Shown here one piece after another: positions 52,862-57,827 of a stretch of 57,827 nt of DNA. The notes below the pieces were generated by a model, which worked only from the letters and a program-made list of their open reading frames with translations, was not told where the DNA came from and did not search any database. Numbering within the stretch: position 1 is the stretch's first letter; the number at the start of each line of letters is the position of its first letter. The DNA is taken from assembly GCA_024704765.1 (NCBI GenBank), contig JAKMXF010000010.1, forward strand, positions 1 through 57,827, given 5' to 3'. The translations under genes and the position numbers were made by a program. This DNA is from Oopsacas minuta. Its lineage: Eukaryota; Porifera; Hexactinellida; Lyssacinosida; Leucopsacidae.

Positions 52862-53397
52862 TGTCGCGATTTTCCCAAATACTGTATTCATTTTACAGTA
52901 GCGTCGATGTCCCACAATTCGTTCCACGGCATTTTCACTATTTCAGAGGTAACTATCATTTCTATTCCTCAATGAGGTAGATTGCTTTGACAAACTACCT
53001 CACATTCGCATGATTTATCGGGAGATGCCGGTACATCATCTATGTAAGATATACGTGGATAAACCGTCCCAGAGATGCCAATTCTATAGGCCTTTTGACT
53101 CTCATGGATAAATGTCAAAGAATTTGAGTGATCTCACGATTGAATACTAAATTCTGATAAATTGTAGCCGTTCTCACAAGTACTCATGGATTCTTGAGAT
53201 ATCAGATTGGCATCTATATCTATCTATGTAGAATTGTAGATGTATCTCAGAATCTTCCAATAATAACATAGGGACTGATTTAAATGAAACCGTAGAAAAC
53301 AATTCTAGTGCAATAAATTCTTGAGGTAACATTTACATTGTTTGTTACAGTATATTTGTCATTACTGCTAATTACTGAAATTATTTGTAGCTATCTT
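52862..53397. other. AT-rich spacer
   Basis: Nothing recognised apart from inverted bits around 53100-53200 (ACTCATGGA). Confidence 0.35.
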
Positions 53398-53533
53398 TAT
53401 GGAACTTCTTGAATACGAATCGATTTCAAATTTAATTACAACAGATTGTTATCCATCAGGCTATACGAAAAATCAGAAGAGAGTTTTCGAAGAAGAGCTT
53501 CTAACTACCGACTATATAACGAAAACTGGTTGA
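53398..53533 (+). pseudogene. Short frame resembling the N-terminus of a KRBA2/Ginger-like integrase
   Basis: It reads MELLEYESISNLITTDCYPS then GYTKNQKRVFEEELL. The pattern (tt)gkYPxGxTKnqKR is the N-terminal signature of KRBA2-like integrases. The frame ends at 53531-53533. With the piece at 39860-40400 it may mark the same transposon family. Weak, short evidence. Confidence 0.35.
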
Positions 53534-53754
53534 ACCCTCTACCTCAAGAATTCATTACACTAGTATTATTTTTCTAAGGTTTCATTTAATCGATCATGAC
53601 AATACAGTATACGGCAAGGGACAATATTTGTAGAGGGGACAATTTTTGACGAGTAACATGGATATTTTACAAAATCTGTCCCCCCGGACAATTTATGTAG
53701 GGGGACTATTTTTGTCAAACACTACCGTCTATGATGGCTATAATAAGGTAACAA

Positions 53755-53915
53755 AATAAACACTGAATCCGAATTTCGTGTTGTCAATTTTCTCATATGT
53801 AAATTAATTTACATTTTATGAATATAAAGTAAACAAATATTTGAAATCTTGAAATAATAGTAGAGACTTGCTCTCAACGGATAGATAGGGGTAACAAAGT
53901 ACGCTGAATCCGGTG
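53755..53915 (+). repeat. Dispersed repeat family A fragment
   Basis: It carries TTTTATGAATATAAAGTAAA and GACTTGCTCTCAACGGATAG, flanked on both sides by related CTGAATCCG strings (53762 and 53904). Confidence 0.5.
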
Positions 53916-54169
53916 ACCTGAAATTACATCAGCGCAGACGGTGACTTGAGATTTTTCTATCTATTTGCACTGAAGCTGAGAGATTTTTCAGGGATTAGTA
54001 TAAATCCCTATTGTGAATTACATATTTGTAATTCTGAACTTGAATGAAATACATGATCTGACACTCCCAGTCTGTCTTGCTTGACATTTTTGGTTAATAA
54101 TCACTCTATTGTAATTGCTTCCTTACATTAATGTAGTTTCTTGGATTTCAAGTTGATTTAACAATTAGC

Positions 54170-54238
54170 ATGGGAACTACACAGTCTATTCCTGCACATA
54201 GAAGTTTTGTACTTATTGGGAAATCAGCTAATGGTCTT
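54170..54238 (+). pseudogene. GIMAP-like GTPase N-terminus with P-loop, cut by a MULE
   Basis: ATG at 54170 opens MGTTQSIPAHRSFVLIGKSA then NG, and similarity is lost at about 54236. VLIGKSANG is the beginning of an AIG1-type P-loop (GxxGxGKS/T class; GIMAP proteins read -GKTGxGKSATGN-). Gly2 with Ser6 (MGTTQS) fits an N-myristoylation signal. The remainder of the P-loop (KSS/KST) is replaced by transposon sequence. The body of what is probably the same gene continues at 55231. The G2 and G3 motifs are not found. Confidence 0.6.
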
Positions 54239-54829
54239 GAAGGTGCCATCAGCTAGCCAGATCTTGCTTTGCCGCAGCATCCTGAGGTTGCGTTGTGTCC
54301 CGAGGATGACAAATCTGTGTACATCATCCTCACCAGAGTCGTAGAGTAAGAACTGCTCTCCCTTGGCTGTCTGCTGGTATACTGGTGGTAGAGCTAGCTC
54401 TGCTAGAGTGGTAGGCTGTGCTGGAGCTGCAAGTACACTAGCACGTTGGCGTTGTATCGTCCGCTTCAGGCTGTCCAGTTTGGGGAGTTTAGCAGCAGTA
54501 CCCTCTGATGCTGTTTGCAAACTCTCGCCCACTATGTGGTGTGTGCTATCCTGGGACTCCCGTGCTTTCCTCTTCATGTCTGCCTTCGCTTCACAACAGC
54601 CCGCTGCCTGCTCGTCAGGCCCATGAGAGTGCTCATTCGTGCGCTTGACTATTACCATCTCTTTGGTATGGACTCTAGCTTTGCAGATTCCTCTTTGCTC
54701 ACACAACCGATGCGTCACATCTCAAACTCTCCTCTGTACTCCAAATAAATATCCACTCTCCAACAGCTTATCTCCTCCTCTTTGTGACTTGATCAGCCTA
54801 AACGTCAGCTGATTAAGAGGTTCTGCCAT
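54227..54829 (-). pseudogene. MULE transposon protein with FLYWCH-like N-terminus, truncated
   Basis: ATG at 54829 opens MAEPLNQLTFRLIKSQRGGD, a FLYWCH zinc finger start, but TGA at 54722-54724 interrupts. The same frame continues THRLCEQRGICKARVHTKEM (the C-x-C part; the expected Trp is Arg), NEHSHGPDE (His pair), a long Lys/Gln-rich linker, and FLLYDSGEDDVHRFVILGTQ then KIWLADGTFKT, the start of the MULE catalytic domain with its first Asp. It ends at TIS* where GIMAP sequence meets it. The rest of the transposase is missing. Codon use and GC content are clearly higher than in neighbours, consistent with a recent arrival. Confidence 0.85.
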
Positions 54830-55230
54830 TAAGGATTGTTAAATTTCAAAGACACGATGTAATAAGTAAAATTGAGAAAACGAATCTGAGTTTGAACTAG
54901 GTCATTTTCTATTTATGTCCGAGAATTGCAAATATCACAGGTGATCACATCCTGTTTACTACATTCCTCTTTACCAAGTATAGCCCTAAGAGTATTTACT
55001 TCGTGTGTGTTTACTTAATACTTACTATAGCAATCTTTGGAATTCATATCATTAAATGGACTCATGGAATCATGTCATCTAAAATTAGAATTATCTACTT
55101 TCCGTGTGCAAAAATAATTTTTAGAAAATTGATTATTAACGCGTGTAATTAGATTAAATCAATTAACTAAAATCATATCAAATTGGTGCGAATTGTTGGT
55201 ATCCGCAAAAGAAAACTACAACTTCTTCAG
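54830..55230. other. Spacer inside the broken GIMAP-like gene
   Basis: AT-rich. The G2/G3 part of the first GTPase domain should be here if the insertion alone had split the gene, but no such coding was recognised, so a deletion or a lost exon is likely. Confidence 0.4.
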
Positions 55231-56025
55231 TAATGCTATTATTGTATTTACACACATTGATGAAATTCAACTGGGACAGGGAATTGAATTGAATTGAATA
55301 CTGACACTTTGAATACAAAACTAATGGAAATCATGACTCGAAAAAGTTGGAAGCAATTATCCGAGCTTCTACAGCGAGTTAATAACAGATATATGTTCGT
55401 AAATGCAATGAACAGAGAACCTGGTTATCGTGAAGAGATTCTACAGAAACTGTTTGAACTTTCTAAACCTGTTGTGAAGGCTACATTCCATGGAAGTACA
55501 GGCTTTACATGTGAAGACTTACAGACACTATTCAAAGATAACAGCTGTGATATATCACATCCCAAATGTCACCTACAGTGTACTTTTTGTGATTTTCAAT
55601 GCACACAGGACAATCCTAATTTGGAATCATTTATCTCTAGAGTAAGACAATTAACACACGGTATTTCTGTGATTGTACTCCAAATAAATCTTAATAATGA
55701 TCTGAGCGAGCAGTCATTGAGGTTAATAACTGGATTGCCTGAATGTTATAAGCTAGGAGGAGATGGAGAGAGTGAATTTTGGAAATACACATTTATCTTG
55801 TTTAAGTTTGAAGCAGAACAGGAGGATCCAATTGGGTATATTCATAAACAATGTGAGAGATACGGGTGTATCAGAGAATTATATGAGAAATCTGGAAAGA
55901 GAGCTACATGGGTGACTGAACACATGACACGAGATCAATGTATTAACAAGATTCTAGAAATATCACAAATTATCAAGCAGAATAATGAAGGGAGAAAATA
56001 CATGCAAGAGTTGTTCAATAAATAA
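55231..56025 (+). pseudogene. GIMAP-like protein, remainder of a double AIG1-domain gene
   Basis: After an acceptor-like CTTCTTCAG the frame reads NAIIVFTHIDEIQLGQGIEL, the G4 region (THID) of the first AIG1 domain. A 5-bp GAATT-type unit duplicated at about 55283-55300 shifts the frame; it then runs open 244 codons from 55294. NTDTLNTKLMEIMTRKSW and LQRVNNRYMFVNA finish domain 1 (the G5-like NNRY-FN motif). A second, P-loop-less domain follows, with FWKYTFILFKFEAEQEDPIG, ELYEKSGKRATWV and NKILEISQIIKQNNEGRKYM (the AIG1 C-terminal helix). It ends MQELFNK*, without the membrane tail seen at 51957-52282. GIMAP proteins work in immune-cell survival and vesicle traffic in vertebrates; the role in this organism is unknown. 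Confidence 0.65.
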
Positions 56026-56059
56026 TAAGACATTCTTTCATAATTCATACAGTAAACCT

Positions 56060-57180
56060 ATACTTATCATAATTGATTATCAAATGTTTCGATACATTCC
56101 CCCTTTAACTTTATACATCGTTTCCATCGTTCTGGTAACTTTTCCAGCCCAGTGGTATAGAATTCTTTAGGGGTTCCTTTTTCCCACTGTTTATTTCGTA
56201 CTCTAGCCATTTGAATCCTCAAATCTCTTCCCTCGAAGAGGTCACTTCAGCTCTCCAAACAGCCAGTAGTAGCTGGGAGCCAGGTCTGGACTATACGGGG
56301 GATGAGGGAGGTATTCGAATCCTAAGTCGTCAATTGCAGCCATTGTCTTGGAGCTTACATGGGGGCCTTGCGTTGTCATGTTGCAACAATACGCCACGTG
56401 TCCACTTGCCTCGCCTCTCACGTTTAATCGCTTGACGCAATTCTTTCAATTTGTCAACATAATAATCACTGTTTATTGTTGTCTTCTTAGGCAACCAGTC
56501 GAGGTGTATAATTCCTTCCCTATCCCAAAATACTGTTGCCATTCTCTTCCCCTGCTGCTGATTGTGCGGCCTTTACCTTGATGGGTACAGGTTCATCACG
56601 TCTCTTCCACTGCTTCGATTGAGTTTTGCTCTCTGGTTCATAATAATGAAACCAAGTTTCATCTCCCGTTACTATACGATCCAAAAAGTCTTCCCCTGCT
56701 TTGTATCTTGAAAGTAATTCTTTGCTAACTCTGACCCTTTCGCGTTATTGTCCCACTGAAGGAAGTTTTGGGACCCAACGCGCAGTTACCTACGACATTT
56801 CCAGATTTTCAGTGATAATCGAGTGTAGTGTGGCTTTTGACATACCTACCCTCTCTTCTAAATCTTGCAGGGTTATTCGTCTGTCCTTGTCCAAAATTGT
56901 TTGGACCCTCTCGATATTACTGCGGGTTTTTGAGGAAGTCGGACGACCTGGACGAGGGTCATCGTGGAGGTCCTCATCGCCATTATCAAAACGTTCGATC
57001 CATCTATATATGGTGGCTATCGAAGGACATTCATCACCGACAATATCCCGCATTTCACGAAGAATGTTTGAGCCAGTCTTGCCCTTTTCCACAGGTACCA
57101 AATTATCTGTCGTTTTCCTTCTTTGCTAAGTCCATTAGTTGAAAAAAGTAGCGGATACAAATGAAACTTTATACTGAAGA
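56060..57180 (-). mobile_element. Mariner element 3 (inactive)
   Basis: The element sits just after the truncated GIMAP-like end. Limits are approximate; clear terminal repeats and TA flanks were not resolved (GTTTCATTTGTATCCGC near 57155 and GTTTCGATACATTCC near 56087 may be decayed ends). Confidence 0.6.
56090..57139 (-). pseudogene. Mariner transposase 3, third catalytic Asp lost
   Basis: Start about 57137 (MDLAKKENDR, then a stop/shift). The HTH part is readable at 56790-57101 (NILREMRDIVGDECPSIATI, RWIERFDNGDEDLHDDPRPG). After stops comes IVTGDETWFHYYEPESKTQS with the first Asp, then LLQHDNARPP with the second, then HPPYSPDLAPSYYWLFGELK, where the third catalytic Asp is Tyr (APSD to APSY). 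At least four frame breaks. A dead copy, not closely similar to the two other mariners here. Confidence 0.85.
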
Positions 57181-57290
57181 ATATGCTAGTAGAGTAAATA
57201 GCATATTGTGTATCGAAGTTAGACAATCAAGTTAGGCGTGTAATCTGTTATTAGGCTTAGAGCTGTATTAACTAGAATATGAATTCGATA

Positions 57291-57389
57291 CATTAGTCTC
57301 ATTACTTATTAAACAACCCTTGTAGATGTAGAGATTGTTAAGAAGATGAAAGATAAGATAAGTTAAAAGCCAAGGCTCCTCCAAAGGGT
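57291..57389 (+). pseudogene. GIMAP-like tail fragment
   Basis: Nearly identical to 28799-28898 (CATTAGTCTCATTACTTATT, then AAGGCTCCTCCAAAGGGT). Similarity ends exactly where PCM1 sequence starts, at GGGT|GATACAATGTGG. Confidence 0.8.
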
Positions 57390-57827
57390 GATACAATGTG
57401 GTCTGAGTTCTCTCAATCGTGTGATCAATAATTATCAGAATCCTGATGTGATCGACTTCTCTGCTATCTCATCACCTCCACCTGCTTCTTTCCTACCTTG
57501 TGCACAGATGTCAGAGAGACAGCAGCAGGTGAAGGAGAGAAAAGAGGCCGTCTACTCTCCCATCCAGAATTTTCCCATCGACGGACACTATTACCTGAAC
57601 ACGAGCCTGTCCGACTCAAGTGAAAAAGTTGATAAGCGAAGTTTCCCTCGAGCTTATCAGCTGTCTGAAGCAGTAGACCAGCATTACTCACTGGGTGACA
57701 AACCTCACGACTTTGAGGCATTACGAATAGCTGTTTCTGATGAAGATAACATCTCAGAGGTCACTTCCTATCCAAGTGAGGGTGACTTTGAGGAGGGTGT
57801 TGTGTCTGCCTGGAAACAACAAGTAAG
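57390..57827 (+). CDS. PCM1-like: PCM1-like copy 3, partial, runs off the window
   Basis: The frame is open from about 57393 to the last base. IQCGLSSLNRVINNYQNPDV joins the PCM1 C-terminal domain in its middle. It continues IDFSAISSPPPASFLPCAQM, then ERKEAVYSPIQNFPIDG, then AYQLSEAVDQHYSLGDKPHD, then FEALRIAVSDEDNISEVTS. The segment between DVIDF and FEALR, present here and in the 3994-5728 copy, is missing in the 29121-30851 copy. The N-terminal part of the domain (SEVASL...NTDYL) is absent here because the GIMAP fragment abuts it. Whether a working gene continues to the right cannot be seen. Confidence 0.65.

Noticed and set aside
54363-54748. Plus-strand frames opposite the MULE protein
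   Set aside because: Shadows caused by higher GC content; the minus strand has the FLYWCH/MULE motifs.

Overview
This is eukaryotic, almost certainly metazoan, DNA. It is AT-rich, its genes are split by short GT-AG introns, and it carries animal families: TRAF-like, Ig superfamily, PCM1, AIG1/GIMAP-like GTPase, NHL-repeat protein, two-RRM hnRNP/Musashi-like protein, alkaline ceramidase and eIF3 subunit L. The many TRAF/GIMAP/NHL copies and the transposon mix look like a non-bilaterian animal. A sponge, possibly a glass sponge, is my best guess, but this is inference from protein style and nothing in the window proves it.

Layout. 0-7 kb (mostly minus strand): a TRAF-like multi-exon gene with unfamiliar C-terminal exons, a coiled-coil gene end, a PCM1-like C-terminal gene and an Ig-domain gene. 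7-9.7 kb: nested non-autonomous transposons with readable target-site duplications. 10.2-12.4 kb: two phase-compatible exons of an unknown plus-strand gene. 12.46-19.7 kb: a layered block in which a minus-strand copy of the RRM gene's first exon was hit by a mariner, and a full-length P element then landed on the mariner's end. It is followed by a 113-bp perfect inverted repeat, a decayed THAP transposase, a 43-bp tandem array and a Merlin transposase. 19.9-27.9 kb: the two-RRM gene, with introns full of MITEs. 28.8-31.7 kb: a head-to-tail mosaic of host gene fragments (GIMAP tail, PCM1 C-terminus, ceramidase, eIF3L) ended by a hAT element with a long open frame. 33.7-37.5 kb: a second copy of the 15.9-19.7 kb segment. 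37.5-40.4 kb: a mariner, a 46-bp satellite and a decayed integrase. 43.6-49.6 kb: an inverted pair of NHL-repeat genes around a small two-exon gene. 51.5 kb: a sequence that folds as a type III hammerhead ribozyme. 52-57.8 kb: GIMAP-like gene pieces broken by a MULE and a mariner, then another GIMAP-PCM1 chimera running off the end.

Most transposase genes are visibly dead (frameshifts, stops, lost catalytic residue). The best candidate live host genes are the RRM gene, the minus-strand PCM1-like gene, the NHL gene and the TRAF-like gene, and each of these also has a reason for doubt. The most interesting signals are the hammerhead motif at 51556-51616, a 53-bp segment whose orientation is flipped between the two copies of a large duplication (17367-17419 versus 35177-35229), an RRM exon missing from its place and found inverted downstream, and the repeated GIMAP-PCM1 chimeras. 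All calls come from reading the sequence by eye; no database search was run.
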